NCBI RefSeq assembly: GCF_018343525.1
Contig: NZ_JAGYPH010000001.1
Location: 682,001-746,000, forward strand
Source of the DNA: Lederbergia citrea
Lineage (GTDB): Bacteria > Bacillota > Bacilli > Bacillales > Bacillaceae_C
DNA: 64,000 nucleotides
Direction: 5' to 3'
The translations under genes were made by a program, and so were the position numbers. Shown here in pieces: positions 28,744 to 38,275 of this stretch. Below the pieces are notes generated by a model that saw nothing but the letters and a program-made list of their open reading frames with translations, made no database searches and was not told the origin of the DNA. Each line of letters starts with the position of its first letter. Within the stretch, counting starts at the first letter, position 1.

Positions 28744-29574
28744 ATGAAATATATAAAATCAAGTACTTGGTTGGTTAACGAACTATCCAATCATCGAGTC
28801 AGGGTCGTGGACTGTAGATTTTCATTGGAAGATCCATCCTACGGAGAAAAAGCATACAAGGAAAATCATATTCCGGGTGCTGTCTATTTTAGTCTCGACA
28901 AGGATTTATCCGGTCCTGTCAGAGAGCATGGTGGGAGACATCCCTTGCCGTCATTTGAGGATTTTATCATAAAATTGGAGAGTGCTGGCATTGATCATAG
29001 TATGAAGGTTGTAGCATACGATGATGGAGAAGGATCATTCGCTTCCCGTTTTTGGTGGATGTTGAAGTATTTTGGGCACAATGAAGTGTATATCCTGGAT
29101 GGAGGATTCAAGGCTTGGGAGGCATCGGATTACCCGCTAACAAATGAAATTCCTATGTATAAATCAGCAAATTTTGTTCCTGCTATTAATGAAGATATGC
29201 TAGCAACGTTTGAAGAAGTCAAAGCACGAAGCCAAGATGGAAGGGCCATATTGATTGATTCTAGAGCAAAGGTACGTTATCTAGGGCATATAGAACCTAT
29301 CGATGCAAAACCAGGAAGAATTCCTCGGGCGATCAATTATGAATGGACTTCAGGTTTTGAAAACGGCAAGTGGAAAAACAAGGAAGCACAAAAAGATCGT
29401 TTTTCAAACTTAAGAAGTAACGATCAAATTATTGTGTATTGCGGCTCAGGAGTTACCGCTACACCGAATGTCCTTGCGTTAATGGAAAGTGGATTTGAAC
29501 ATGTAAAACTTTATGCAGGAAGTTATTCCGATTGGGTTTCTTATCCTGATAATCCCGTCGAAACAGGAGAATGA
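28744..29574 (+). CDS. Sulfurtransferase (thiosulfate / 3-mercaptopyruvate type)
   Basis: Two-rhodanese-domain protein, 276 residues. The N-terminal domain (to about 130) lacks the catalytic Cys; the C-terminal domain has the active loop YCGSGVTATPN with Cys at about 239. CRIPRA-like linker appears as PGRIPRAINYEW. The CGSGVT loop favours a mercaptopyruvate-type enzyme, but thiosulfate is not excluded. GCGGAGGTG precedes the ATG, 15 bp after dynA, so the two may be cotranscribed. It ends at its own terminator. Confidence 0.9.
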   Translation: MKYIKSSTWLVNELSNHRVRVVDCRFSLEDPSYGEKAYKENHIPGAVYFSLDKDLSGPVREHGGRHPLPSFEDFIIKLESAGIDHSMKVVAYDDGEGSFASRFWWMLKYFGHNEVYILDGGFKAWEASDYPLTNEIPMYKSANFVPAINEDMLATFEEVKARSQDGRAILIDSRAKVRYLGHIEPIDAKPGRIPRAINYEWTSGFENGKWKNKEAQKDRFSNLRSNDQIIVYCGSGVTATPNVLALMESGFEHVKLYAGSYSDWVSYPDNPVETGE

Positions 29575-29582
29575 ATGCAAAA

Positions 29583-29615
29583 CAAGCAGAGCTGTAACCT
29601 AGGCTCTGCTTTCTT
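29583..29615 (+). terminator. Terminator of the sulfurtransferase gene
   Basis: AAGCAGAGC / GCTCTGCTT stem, about 10-nt loop, T-rich tail. Confidence 0.75.
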
Positions 29616-29664
29616 ATGGTATAATGGAATGACGTATTTACAAATATAAGAGGTGTTCATGGTA

Positions 29665-30579
29665 ATGGAGAAAAAGCACTTATTATTAATAGATGGTATG
29701 GCTTTATTGTTTAGAGCCTTCTATGCTACGGCAGTTAGAAGAAATTTTATGATGAACAGTGGAGGAACACCAACAAACGCTGTTCAAGGCTATATGAAGC
29801 ATTTACTGACGGCTGCTGAAAACGTGCGCCCGACTCATCTTGCAGTATGTTGGGATATGGGGAGTATGACATTTCGGAATGAACTTTATGCGGGGTATAA
29901 GGCAAATAGACAAGCGCCTCCTGTTGAAATGATTCCGCAATTTGATCTAGCAAAGGAAGTAACAACTGCATTTGGGATACCGAATATTGGAATCGCCGGA
30001 TATGAAGCGGATGACTGTATCGGAACGATTTGTAATCTTAATAAAGATGAGCTGCAGATCACCGTCCTAACAGGTGACAGGGACTTGCTGCAAATCATCG
30101 ATGAACAAGTGAATGTATTGATTATGCAAAAGGGGATTGGGAATTATCAGCATTACACGAAGTCAACTTTTCGAGAAGCGTTTGAGTTGGATCCTATTCA
30201 GCTTATAGATGTAAAAGCATTGATGGGTGATCCAAGTGATGGGTATCCGGGAGTAAAGGGCATTGGTGAAAAAACAGCATATAAGCTCATTAAAGAACAT
30301 AAGGATATCGAAGGATTGATCGAAAACTTGGATACATTATCACCTTCCATTCGAAAAAAGCTTGAAGAAGACCTAGAAATGCTGCACCTTTCCCGCCAAC
30401 TGGCAAAAATAAAATGTGATGTTCAATTGGAATTTGCAGTCATTGAGGCAACATGGGGTGAAATTCAGCCACTAGCTCTGGATTTCATTGAAAAGTATGA
30501 ATTGAAAAGTGTCCGAAATCATTTGCTGAAAGCTAAATGGCTGGAAAGTGCAGAAGAACTTTCCGGAAGCAACATATAA
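29665..30579 (+). CDS. ypcP: 5'-3' exonuclease (flap endonuclease-like)
   Basis: Stand-alone homologue of the PolA 5' nuclease domain, 304 residues. The acidic metal sites are visible: LLIDGMALLFRAF, GYEADDCIGTI, VLTGDRDLLQI, and MGDPSDGYPGVKGIGEKTA with a helix-hairpin-helix DNA-binding turn. Likely involved in removing RNA primers or flaps alongside PolA. AGAGGTG lies 9 nt before the ATG at 29665; ATG 29659 is the alternative. The next gene starts 14 bp after the stop. Confidence 0.92.
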   Translation: MEKKHLLLIDGMALLFRAFYATAVRRNFMMNSGGTPTNAVQGYMKHLLTAAENVRPTHLAVCWDMGSMTFRNELYAGYKANRQAPPVEMIPQFDLAKEVTTAFGIPNIGIAGYEADDCIGTICNLNKDELQITVLTGDRDLLQIIDEQVNVLIMQKGIGNYQHYTKSTFREAFELDPIQLIDVKALMGDPSDGYPGVKGIGEKTAYKLIKEHKDIEGLIENLDTLSPSIRKKLEEDLEMLHLSRQLAKIKCDVQLEFAVIEATWGEIQPLALDFIEKYELKSVRNHLLKAKWLESAEELSGSNI

Positions 30580-30593
30580 AGGAGCTTGAATCA

Positions 30594-30881
30594 TTGATAA
30601 CTGATCATTGTAATTTGGAAAATTACCTTTTGAATCTGGAGGGTAAAGGCTTCAAATTTAAAGGTGATGCCATTTCCTTTATTTATTTTGGTAAGCAATT
30701 AACTGGATCAGCTGATTTTTTAGTCTCACTCTCAATCGAATTGACTTTAATAACACAAAAACGTTTTGATGGTAGTTTTTATTTATCCTTATTAGAAACA
30801 TTAAAAGAAAATAAAATAACGACACGAACACAAGCTTATTCATACGTAAAAAGTATTGGTTTGCTAAAAGCACATAGCTAA
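30594..30881 (+). CDS. Small protein of unknown function
   Basis: A 95-residue protein read from a TTG at 30594, which has AAAGGAG 9 nt before it; the open frame extends back into ypcP in another frame and that part is not likely translated. There is a helical pattern with a C-terminal tail (RTQAYSYVKSIGLLKAHS), one Cys and no membrane segment. I do not recognise the family. It is tightly linked to ypcP and closed by a terminator, so a role near DNA metabolism is possible but unproven. Confidence 0.75.
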   Translation: MITDHCNLENYLLNLEGKGFKFKGDAISFIYFGKQLTGSADFLVSLSIELTLITQKRFDGSFYLSLLETLKENKITTRTQAYSYVKSIGLLKAHS

Positions 30882-30902
30882 AGACACTATGTGCTTTTTC
30901 TT
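30866..30902. terminator. Bidirectional terminator
   Basis: AAAAGCACATAG / CTATGTGCTTTT stem overlapping the stop of the 95-residue gene; A-run on the left and T-run on the right, so it can serve the converging minus-strand gene too. Confidence 0.82.
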
Positions 30903-30907
30903 TTCGA

Positions 30908-31294
30908 TTAATTTAAGTGGATTGCTTGTCTTGCCAGCTGATCGGCCTGTTTATTCTGTTTCGAAGGGATCCATTTAATAAAAAAGAGTTCGATTTCTGA
31001 AGCAAGCTTAAGCGCATTTGCGAGAAGTTTTTTATATTTATCATTCCGGGCATGTTCTTTCTCTACTGCCCCTACAACTGCCAATGAGTCAGACCTGACA
31101 GAAACAATCGAATAACCTCTTTCTAGACAAATTTCTAAGCTTTTAATTAATGCATGAAATTCGGCCTCATGGTTACTCATTATTCCAAGAGGAATGGAGA
31201 AAGCTTCTGTTTGCCCATTATTCTTTATGAAAATGCCAGCACCGCTTGCGCCTGGATCACCGGCACTTGCTCCGTCAATATATACCTCAACCAT
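30908..31294 (-). CDS. ypdQ: RNase H-like protein (YpdQ type)
   Basis: Short RNase HI-fold protein, 128 residues. The four acidic positions of RNase H can be traced: EVYIDGASAG, SNHEAEFHALI, VRSDSLAVV, and KQNKQADQLARQA. There is no basic handle loop, so RNA-DNA hybrid cleavage is uncertain; B. subtilis paralogues of this type have weak or no RNase H activity. It is divergent from a second RNase H-like gene (31403). AAGAAGGGG lies upstream of the ATG. Confidence 0.85.
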   Translation of the reverse strand: MVEVYIDGASAGDPGASGAGIFIKNNGQTEAFSIPLGIMSNHEAEFHALIKSLEICLERGYSIVSVRSDSLAVVGAVEKEHARNDKYKKLLANALKLASEIELFFIKWIPSKQNKQADQLARQAIHLN

Positions 31295-31402
31295 CTTCCA
31301 ATCCCCTTCTTATGATTAATAACCAGCCACACAGGGAAATATCATATGTATATGCTAGTTTACATCTATATTGATTATAGCGTAAAGAGGGCGGTGGCGA
31401 AT

Positions 31403-32059
31403 ATGAAAATGAAGTTGAAGATCGTGTATAAAGTTAAAAAAACAATCTCCGTCAAGATGGAAACAGAATGGATCGATGAGCAATTTGTCGATTTTTTATT
31501 AGCTGATTTTCAAAAAACTGGACGAATATCAGAAATCATTGTTATCGATGAAATGGGAAGAGTATGGAGCAGAAAAGAATATGAGAAACTGAAAATTAAA
31601 ATGGAGCATGAACCTGTGAATCCACTTATTTATTTTGACGGCGGATTTGATAAGCAAACAGGTACAGCAGGAATAGGCATTGTAATTTACTATGAAAAAG
31701 GAAATGCTACATACAGATATAGGGCAAATGCGAAGCTGGATGAAATGGAAAATAATAATGAAGCTGAATACGCAGCATTATACAATGCACTTATGCACTG
31801 GGAAGAAATCGGGGCGAAAAATCTTCCGATCATCATTAGGGGAGATTCACAAGGAGTATTAAAGCAACTTGAAGGAGATTGGCCTTGTTATGAAAAGGTG
31901 CTTAATGCTTGGTTGGACAGAATTGAAACGAAAATTAGTGAACTAAATTTAAAAGCTCAATTTGAAGTTATTTCTAGACGTGAGAATAAAGAGGCTGATA
32001 AGCTTGCTTCCCAAGCTCTCGAAAATAATATAATTCAAAGCCATTTGAAAATAGATTGA
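31403..32059 (+). CDS. ypeP: RNase H-family protein (YpeP type)
   Basis: A 218-residue protein with an N-terminal alpha/beta extension of about 75 residues and a C-terminal RNase H fold: NPLIYFDGGFDKQTGTAG, NNNEAEYAALYNAL, IIRGDSQGVLKQL and ENKEADKLASQAL keep the DEDD residues. The ATG at 31403 follows AGAGGGCGGTGG; upstream in-frame starts lack a ribosome binding site. It is divergent from the ypdQ-type gene and followed by a zinc-finger gene, the same neighbourhood as B. subtilis ypeP-ypeQ. Confidence 0.87.
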   Translation: MKMKLKIVYKVKKTISVKMETEWIDEQFVDFLLADFQKTGRISEIIVIDEMGRVWSRKEYEKLKIKMEHEPVNPLIYFDGGFDKQTGTAGIGIVIYYEKGNATYRYRANAKLDEMENNNEAEYAALYNALMHWEEIGAKNLPIIIRGDSQGVLKQLEGDWPCYEKVLNAWLDRIETKISELNLKAQFEVISRRENKEADKLASQALENNIIQSHLKID

Positions 32060-32082
32060 CGATTGGCAGAAAGGTTGAACGG

Positions 32083-32280
32083 ATGAATCGGTCTAAGATA
32101 ATAAAAGAAATTGATGATTTATTATCATTATACTGTGAAGGGTGTTTTTTGCGTTTGCATTTTAGAAAAACATATGGGAATACACATGCCCATCAATTCT
32201 GTATAAAGGAATGTACTGTTGGAGAAAACTTGCAGGTAAAGGGTAAGTACTTAATAAATGAAGCAGCATCAAAAAAATAA
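32083..32280 (+). CDS. ypeQ: Small zinc-finger protein (YpeQ type)
   Basis: A 65-residue protein with CEGC, a His-x-His pair (THAHQFC) and KEC, a plausible four-ligand zinc site. The ATG at 32083 has AAAGGTTGA upstream; an earlier ATG overlaps the previous gene. Position after ypeP and before cspD matches B. subtilis ypeQ. Function unknown. Confidence 0.8.
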   Translation: MNRSKIIKEIDDLLSLYCEGCFLRLHFRKTYGNTHAHQFCIKECTVGENLQVKGKYLINEAASKK

Positions 32281-32308
32281 AAGGCTGGAGCAATGAGCCA
32301 GCCTTGTG
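32274..32308. terminator. Bidirectional terminator between ypeQ-type gene and cspD
   Basis: AAGGCTGG / CCAGCCTT stem with 9-nt loop; a run of A on the left gives the T-run needed on the minus strand for cspD. Confidence 0.82.
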
Positions 32309-32318
32309 AATGGTTATT

Positions 32319-32519
32319 TTATAATTTAGTTACGTTAGCAGCTTGAGGTCCACGGTTACCTTCAGCGATTTCAAAAGAAACTTCTTGGCCTTCTTCCAAA
32401 GATTTAAAACCTTCGCCTTGGATTGCAGTGAAGTGTACGAAAATATCTTCTCCACCTTCAACTTCAATGAAACCATAGCCTTTTTCATTGTTGAACCATT
32501 TTACTTTACCATTTTGCAT
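32319..32519 (-). CDS. cspD: Cold shock protein
   Basis: A 66-residue single-domain cold shock protein (OB fold) that binds single-stranded RNA and DNA. Both RNA-binding motifs are present: KGYGFIEV (RNP1) and DIFVHFTAI (RNP2). The ribosome binding site TAGGAGGAAAAA is strong. The leader region upstream is AT-rich and long enough for a cold-shock type 5' UTR. The name cspD is by position after ypeP/ypeQ; the sequence would fit any Bacillus csp gene. Confidence 0.95.
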   Translation of the reverse strand: MQNGKVKWFNNEKGYGFIEVEGGEDIFVHFTAIQGEGFKSLEEGQEVSFEIAEGNRGPQAANVTKL

Positions 32520-32779
32520 GTAACTTTTTCCTCCTAGACTTCAGCACATCGTGCCTTGAAAAAATATTATCACCAAACAATAGAAAAACTTCCAGAATCT
32601 AGTGATGCATATATTTTACACTAACCTATTTGGCACAGTCAAGAAATATTTTCATTATATATAATATAGATACTCAATTCCATTTATTCTGTAATTTAAC
32701 TTTATTGCCCCGCACTTGTTAAAAGCATATCATTATAGTAAACTTTTAGATGCTGATTACTGTAAGGGGAGGGATATAA

Positions 32780-33223
32780 GTGCCGACTCCAAGCATGGAA
32801 GATTATATAGAACAGATCTTTTTATTAATTGAGAATAAAGGATATGCCCGGGTTTCTGATATTGCGGAAGCTTTGGAAGTACACCCCTCCTCAGTTACCA
32901 AGATGGTTCAAAAGTTGGATCGAGATAGTTATCTGATTTATGAAAAATATCGGGGACTCATTCTGACACCAAAAGGGAAGAAGATTGGGAAACGCCTTGT
33001 TGAACGTCATGATTTACTAGAAAGTTTTTTAAGAATTATTGGGGTTAAGGAAGAGAATATATACGAGGACGTAGAAGGGATCGAGCACCATCTTAGTTGG
33101 AATTCAATCGAAAGAATTGGTGATCTCGTTCAATTGTTTGAGGAACAGCCTAATCTAATCGCAGAATTAAAATTAGTGCAGGTAAGGAACGAAGAAGAGG
33201 CAGCCGACAAAGAACCAATATAA
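32780..33223 (+). CDS. mntR: Manganese-responsive transcription regulator MntR
   Basis: DtxR-family repressor of manganese uptake, 147 residues. An N-terminal winged helix ([29 protein letters not shown] in outline) with recognition helix [14 protein letters not shown] is followed by the metal-binding and dimer helices ([25 protein letters not shown]), whose Asp/His/Glu residues fit the Mn site. GTG start after AAGGGGAGGG. It is single-gene, ended by a terminator. Confidence 0.95.
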   Translation: MPTPSMEDYIEQIFLLIENKGYARVSDIAEALEVHPSSVTKMVQKLDRDSYLIYEKYRGLILTPKGKKIGKRLVERHDLLESFLRIIGVKEENIYEDVEGIEHHLSWNSIERIGDLVQLFEEQPNLIAELKLVQVRNEEEAADKEPI

Positions 33224-33240
33224 CCATGGTTCTTTTTTTG
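33209..33240 (+). terminator. Terminator of mntR
   Basis: AAGAACCA / TGGTTCTT stem spanning the stop codon, followed by seven T. Confidence 0.82.
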
Positions 33241-33326
33241 TTACTCCATTACCTGTCATTTTAGATACTTATTCATCGCTGGCGTGTTACAATAAATTGG
33301 AATACATAACCGCCGGAGGTATTAGA

Positions 33327-35012
33327 ATGAGCGAATTTAAAGTCAAATCAGATATTGAGATTGCTCAAGAATCCGAACTGCTGCCAATTCAGAAAATAGC
33401 TGACAGAGTCGGGCTTTCTAGTGAAGACGTTGAATATTACGGCAAATATAAAGCAAAAATTTCTTATGAAAAAATTCGGGAACTGCAAAAGAATAAAGAC
33501 GGCAAGGTTATCCTTGTTACGTCGATAAATCCTACCCCGGCTGGAGAAGGAAAGTCCACAGTGACAGTCGGGCTAGGCGATGCTCTGGCAAGACTCGGTA
33601 AGAAAACGATGATTGCTCTCCGCGAACCTTCTCTTGGGCCAACAATGGGGATAAAAGGGGGAGCAACTGGTGGAGGCTACGCACAGGTGCTTCCTATGGA
33701 AGATATTAATTTGCATTTTACAGGAGACCTCCATGCAATTACGACAGCGAATAACGCACTGGCCGCTCTTTTAGATAATCATATGCATCAAGGAAATGAA
33801 CTTAATATAGATCCACGAAGAATTGTCTGGAAGCGGGCTGTTGATTTAAATGACCGAGCACTAAGGGAAATTGTAATCGGTCTTGGCGGGCCTATGCAAG
33901 GAGTCCCACGACAAGATGGTTTTGATATTACGGTTGCATCTGAAATTATGGCAGTTCTTTGTCTTTCAAGTGATTTAGAGGATTTAAAACATAGAATCGC
34001 TCGGATGGTCATTGCCTATACTTATGACAGGAAACCTGTGACTGTGAAGAATCTCGGAGTAGAGGGTGCCATTGCCCTTTTATTGAAAGATGCGTTAAAG
34101 CCTAATCTTGTTCAAACAATTGAACATACGCCTGCGATTGTTCATGGTGGACCATTCGCCAATATTGCACATGGCTGCAATAGCGTAATGGTCACGAAGA
34201 CAGCGGCAAAGCTAGCAGATTATGTTGTAACAGAATCGGGTTTTGGGGCTGATCTCGGTGCGGAAAAATTTCTTCATATTAAATCGAGAAACGCGGGGTT
34301 ACAACCAGAAGCAGTTGTCATTGTTGCAACAATTCGTGCTTTAAAAATGCATGGCGGCCTTGCCAAAAATGAATTGACTTTTGAAAACATTATGGCGCTT
34401 GAAAAGGGTCTGGAAAATTTAATGAAACATATTGAAACAGTTTCACATTTCGGACTTCCATATGTAGTTGCGATTAACCGTTTTTCAGCTGATACGGAAT
34501 CGGAAATTACAGTTCTGCAAAAGTGGTGTGAAAGATATTCGATACCAGTTGCTTTAACAGAAGTTTGGGAAAAAGGCGGTAAAGGTGGACTGGAACTTGC
34601 TGAAAAGGTTTTACAAGAAATTGATCGAAATGAGCGTTCTTTTACTTACCTGTATGATATCCAAGCACCTATTGAAGAAAAAATTCGAACTATTGTCCAA
34701 AAGGTTTATGGCGGTAAAGATGTTGAGTTTTCAGTAAAGGCTCTGAAGCAGCTGAAAGACTTTGAACAATTCGGATGGGGGAATCTACCAATCTGCATGG
34801 CAAAGACTCAATATTCACTTTCAGATGATCCGAAAAAGCCCGGTCGTCCTGTTGATTTTATCATCCATGTACGCGAGTTGAAGCCAAAGCTTGGAGCCGG
34901 ATTTATCGTTGCACTTACGGGAGAAATGATGACAATGCCAGGTCTTCCAAAAAATCCAGCTGCGTATGGGATGGATGTGGACGAAAAGGGAAGGGCAATA
35001 GGATTATTTTAA
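33327..35012 (+). CDS. fhs: Formate-tetrahydrofolate ligase
   Basis: Makes 10-formyltetrahydrofolate from formate, THF and ATP. 561 residues, normal length. The P-loop-like [14 protein letters not shown] is at about residue 65; further motifs are [31 protein letters not shown], and [15 protein letters not shown]. The ATG at 33327 has CGGAGG upstream. Not all bacilli carry fhs; its presence gives a route for formate into one-carbon metabolism. Confidence 0.96.
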   Translation: MSEFKVKSDIEIAQESELLPIQKIADRVGLSSEDVEYYGKYKAKISYEKIRELQKNKDGKVILVTSINPTPAGEGKSTVTVGLGDALARLGKKTMIALREPSLGPTMGIKGGATGGGYAQVLPMEDINLHFTGDLHAITTANNALAALLDNHMHQGNELNIDPRRIVWKRAVDLNDRALREIVIGLGGPMQGVPRQDGFDITVASEIMAVLCLSSDLEDLKHRIARMVIAYTYDRKPVTVKNLGVEGAIALLLKDALKPNLVQTIEHTPAIVHGGPFANIAHGCNSVMVTKTAAKLADYVVTESGFGADLGAEKFLHIKSRNAGLQPEAVVIVATIRALKMHGGLAKNELTFENIMALEKGLENLMKHIETVSHFGLPYVVAINRFSADTESEITVLQKWCERYSIPVALTEVWEKGGKGGLELAEKVLQEIDRNERSFTYLYDIQAPIEEKIRTIVQKVYGGKDVEFSVKALKQLKDFEQFGWGNLPICMAKTQYSLSDDPKKPGRPVDFIIHVRELKPKLGAGFIVALTGEMMTMPGLPKNPAAYGMDVDEKGRAIGLF

Positions 35013-35053
35013 CTTATTTTTGTATTATTTAATAAAGAATGGAATGGTTTATA

Positions 35054-36940
35054 TTGAAGATTTTTTCTGCAGAAAAGATTACGAAGGCATATGGGGAAAA
35101 AAGATTGTTTGAGGATATTTCTTTTCATGTAAATGAAAGGGAAAGAATCGGTATTATCGGTGTGAACGGTACAGGCAAATCGAGCCTCCTTAAATTGGTA
35201 GCTGGTATGGAAGAAGCGGATTCGGGTACATTTACCCATCCAAAAGACTATAAAATTGCTTATTTACCCCAATCACCAGAGCTAAATGATTCATTGACAA
35301 TTCTGGACCAAGTTTTTCAAAGTGATGCAGCAATCATAAGGCTGATCAAAGCGTATGAAGAAGCCCTCTTTCAATTGGAAAAAGACCCGGATAATACCTT
35401 AAATCAGCAAAATTTGTTTGATAAGCAAAAACAAATGGATGAAGAAAACGGCTGGGAAGCTAGCACGAATGCGAAAGTCATTTTAACAAAGCTTGGTTTA
35501 AACGATATGACACAAAAAATCGGTTTTTTATCAGGTGGACAAAAAAAGCGAGTGGCTCTTGCACAGGCTTTAATCGAAACACCTGATTTACTGCTACTTG
35601 ATGAACCAACAAATCATCTAGATTTTCAAACGATTAAATGGCTCGAAAGTTATTTGGGGAAATATCCAAATGCAGTCATGGTCATCACTCATGATAGATA
35701 CTTTCTTGATAATATTTCAACACGGATATTGGAGTTAGATCACGGAAGGTTGTATTCGTATCAAGGAAATTACCAATCATTTATCGAAGCAAAAGCATTG
35801 CGGGAAGACGAGGAACTGCAAGCGGAAGAAAAAAGAAGAAATATATATAGAAGAGAATTAGCTTGGATTAAACGAGGCGCGAAAGCGAGATCAACAAAGC
35901 AAAAAGCAAGAATTCAGCGTTTCAGTAAACTTGAAGACGAGATGGGGAAAGTTCCATCAAGGGAAGATGTTGATATTGCCCTACAAGGAAGTCGACTTGG
36001 GAAGCAAGTTTTTGAGCTGATCGATGCTGCAAAAAAATTCGATAGTCGAATCATTTTAAATCGCTTTAATTGGCTTGTAAAACCGGGTGATAGATACGGA
36101 ATAGTTGGAAAGAATGGGAGCGGCAAATCCACTTTACTAAACATATTATCCGGAAACCTGCAATTAGATGGCGGAGAACTATTAACCGGACAGACGGTGA
36201 AGATTGCCTACTATACACAGGAAAACGACGAAATGGATGAAAACCAACGAATGATTGCTTATATCCGTGAAGCGGGGGAAGTCATTGAGACATCTAAAGG
36301 CGAGACAATTTCAGCAACCCAAATGCTGGAGCGGTTTTTATTTCCAACGAATACACATGGTACCGTAATAGGAAAGCTGTCTGGTGGGGAAAAACGTCGG
36401 CTATATTTATTAAAACTTTTAATGGGCAAGCCCAATGTCCTCCTTTTTGATGAACCTACAAATGATCTCGATACGGCCACTTTAACAGTACTAGAAAATT
36501 ATATTGAAGAATTTCCTGGCGTAGTTATTTCAGTCTCACATGATCGGTATTTTTTAGATAAAACTGCAAACGAACTACTCGTTTTTCACGGCGAAGGAAA
36601 GATTGAGAAGTTTTATGGTACGTATACCGAATTCTTGGAAGCTGAAGAAGAAGAATTAAAAAACAATAAAATCATTGAAGAAAATAATAGCCCCTCTATG
36701 CCGAAAAAAGACATGAATACAAAGAAAAAAATGTCTTTTAATGAGCAAAGGGAATGGGAATCAATCGAAGTTAATATAGAACAAGCGGAAGAAAGATTAG
36801 AGACTCTACAACACGAACTTGAAGGTATTGGCAGTGATTTTGAAAAGGCACAGAAGATTATGGTCGAAATTGACAATATGAATGAGCACTTAGAAGAATT
36901 AATCTCACGTTGGTCATACTTGTCGGAGTTAGTTAATTAA
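35054..36940 (+). CDS. ABC-F ATPase, Uup/YfmR type
   Basis: Soluble twin ATP-binding-cassette protein that acts on the ribosome rather than in transport. 628 residues from TTG 35054, chosen because the chain then starts KIFSAEKITKAYGEK like its relatives; ATG 35039 is the alternative and both have weak ribosome binding sites. Cassette 1 has GVNGTGKSS, LSGGQKKRVALA and DEPTNHLD; cassette 2 has GKNGSGKST, LSGGEKRRLYLL and DEPTNDLD. A charged coiled-coil C-terminus (after about 540) matches Uup/YfmR, which help translate difficult peptides. Confidence 0.9.
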   Translation: MKIFSAEKITKAYGEKRLFEDISFHVNERERIGIIGVNGTGKSSLLKLVAGMEEADSGTFTHPKDYKIAYLPQSPELNDSLTILDQVFQSDAAIIRLIKAYEEALFQLEKDPDNTLNQQNLFDKQKQMDEENGWEASTNAKVILTKLGLNDMTQKIGFLSGGQKKRVALAQALIETPDLLLLDEPTNHLDFQTIKWLESYLGKYPNAVMVITHDRYFLDNISTRILELDHGRLYSYQGNYQSFIEAKALREDEELQAEEKRRNIYRRELAWIKRGAKARSTKQKARIQRFSKLEDEMGKVPSREDVDIALQGSRLGKQVFELIDAAKKFDSRIILNRFNWLVKPGDRYGIVGKNGSGKSTLLNILSGNLQLDGGELLTGQTVKIAYYTQENDEMDENQRMIAYIREAGEVIETSKGETISATQMLERFLFPTNTHGTVIGKLSGGEKRRLYLLKLLMGKPNVLLFDEPTNDLDTATLTVLENYIEEFPGVVISVSHDRYFLDKTANELLVFHGEGKIEKFYGTYTEFLEAEEEELKNNKIIEENNSPSMPKKDMNTKKKMSFNEQREWESIEVNIEQAEERLETLQHELEGIGSDFEKAQKIMVEIDNMNEHLEELISRWSYLSELVN

Positions 36941-37030
36941 AGTCCCATAACGTGGATTACAACTTGCCTATGGTACAATATCATTATTAGCCTCGCCCGA
37001 AGCTACGTATTTATGAAAGGTGGAGCAGTT

Positions 37031-38170
37031 ATGAATATCAAAACGATCGAACCTACTCCCAGTCCTAATACAATGAAGATTATTTTAGATGAAGAATTAC
37101 CGGCAGGGAGAAGTAATAATTATAAAAATGACCAAGCTGATGAAGCCCCGCCAATTATTAAAACGATTTTACAAATTGAGGGAGTAAAAGGTATTTACCA
37201 TGTTGCTGACTTTTTAGCGGTGGAAAGAAATGGGAAATACAGCTGGGAAGAAATTCTTCCAAAGGTTAGAGAAGCCTTTGGAGAAGATGCAGAGACAATG
37301 ACAACAACAGAAAATGAGCAGCCAGATGAACATTTTGGAGAAGTAAATGTTCAGATTCAAATGTTTAAAGATATTCCTCTTCAAGTTAAGTTGACAACCG
37401 GAAATGAAGAAAAAAGGTTTGGCTTGCCGGAACGATTTCAGGAAGCGATGGAAGCCGCACAACTAGAAAGCGATAATTACATTTTACTTAGGAAATGGAA
37501 AGATATGGGCGCCAGATATGGTGATTTAGAGGTTCTAGGAAATGAAATTATTGAGGAGCTTGGTGCAGCATACCCTAAGGAAAGGCTAGTATCGCTTGTC
37601 GAAAGAGCTCATAAGCCTCATGGTGAGGTAAATAAGACCAGAAAACAATTATTAAAACTTACTCCCGACATGCTGGAAGATCCTGATTGGAAAAAACGGT
37701 ATCAATTGCTGGAGCAAATGGATAATCCCACTCTCGAAGATTTACCTGTTTTAGAAAAAGCTTTGACGGATGACAAAATGTCTATTCGCCGCTTGGCAGT
37801 TGTATATCTTGGCATGATTGAAGACGAGCGTGTATTGCCATTTTTATATAAGGGACTGCATGATAAAGTAGTTACTGTGAGAAGAACAGCGGGTGATTGT
37901 TTATCCGATCTTGGGTTTCCTGAAGCAATGAGCGAAATGAGTGAATCTCTTAAAGATAAGAGTAAAATTGTTCGCTGGAGAGCCGCGATGTTTTTATATG
38001 AAGTTGGCGATGCGAGTGTGTTGCCTGCATTAAAAGCTGCAGAAAATGATCCCGAATTTGAAGTTCAATTACAAATTAAAATGGCGATTGAACGAATTGA
38101 AGGCGGGGAAGAGGCTAAAGGTTCTGTTTGGAAGCAAATGACGGAGGCAAGGCAGAAAGATAAAGTGTAG
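37031..38170 (+). CDS. ypgR: Conserved virulence factor C (CvfC/YpgR) family protein
   Basis: A 379-residue cytoplasmic protein. The N-terminal 80 residues look like an Nfu/NifU N-terminal domain ([20 protein letters not shown]), a middle part of unknown fold follows, and the C-terminal 150 residues are HEAT-like repeats ([32 protein letters not shown] in outline). The ATG at 37031 follows AAAGGTGGAG. Family members affect virulence gene expression in Staphylococcus; the role in Bacillus is unknown. Confidence 0.88.
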   Translation: [379 protein letters not shown]

Positions 38171-38275
38171 ACCCTCGGAATTTCGAGGCGTAAATCGGCC
38201 GAATTTCCAAAAGCTTACTTGTTTTTAAAAAAGGCCGTATTTGCAAACATTGTTGCTTTACCAAGTTAGTGCATG

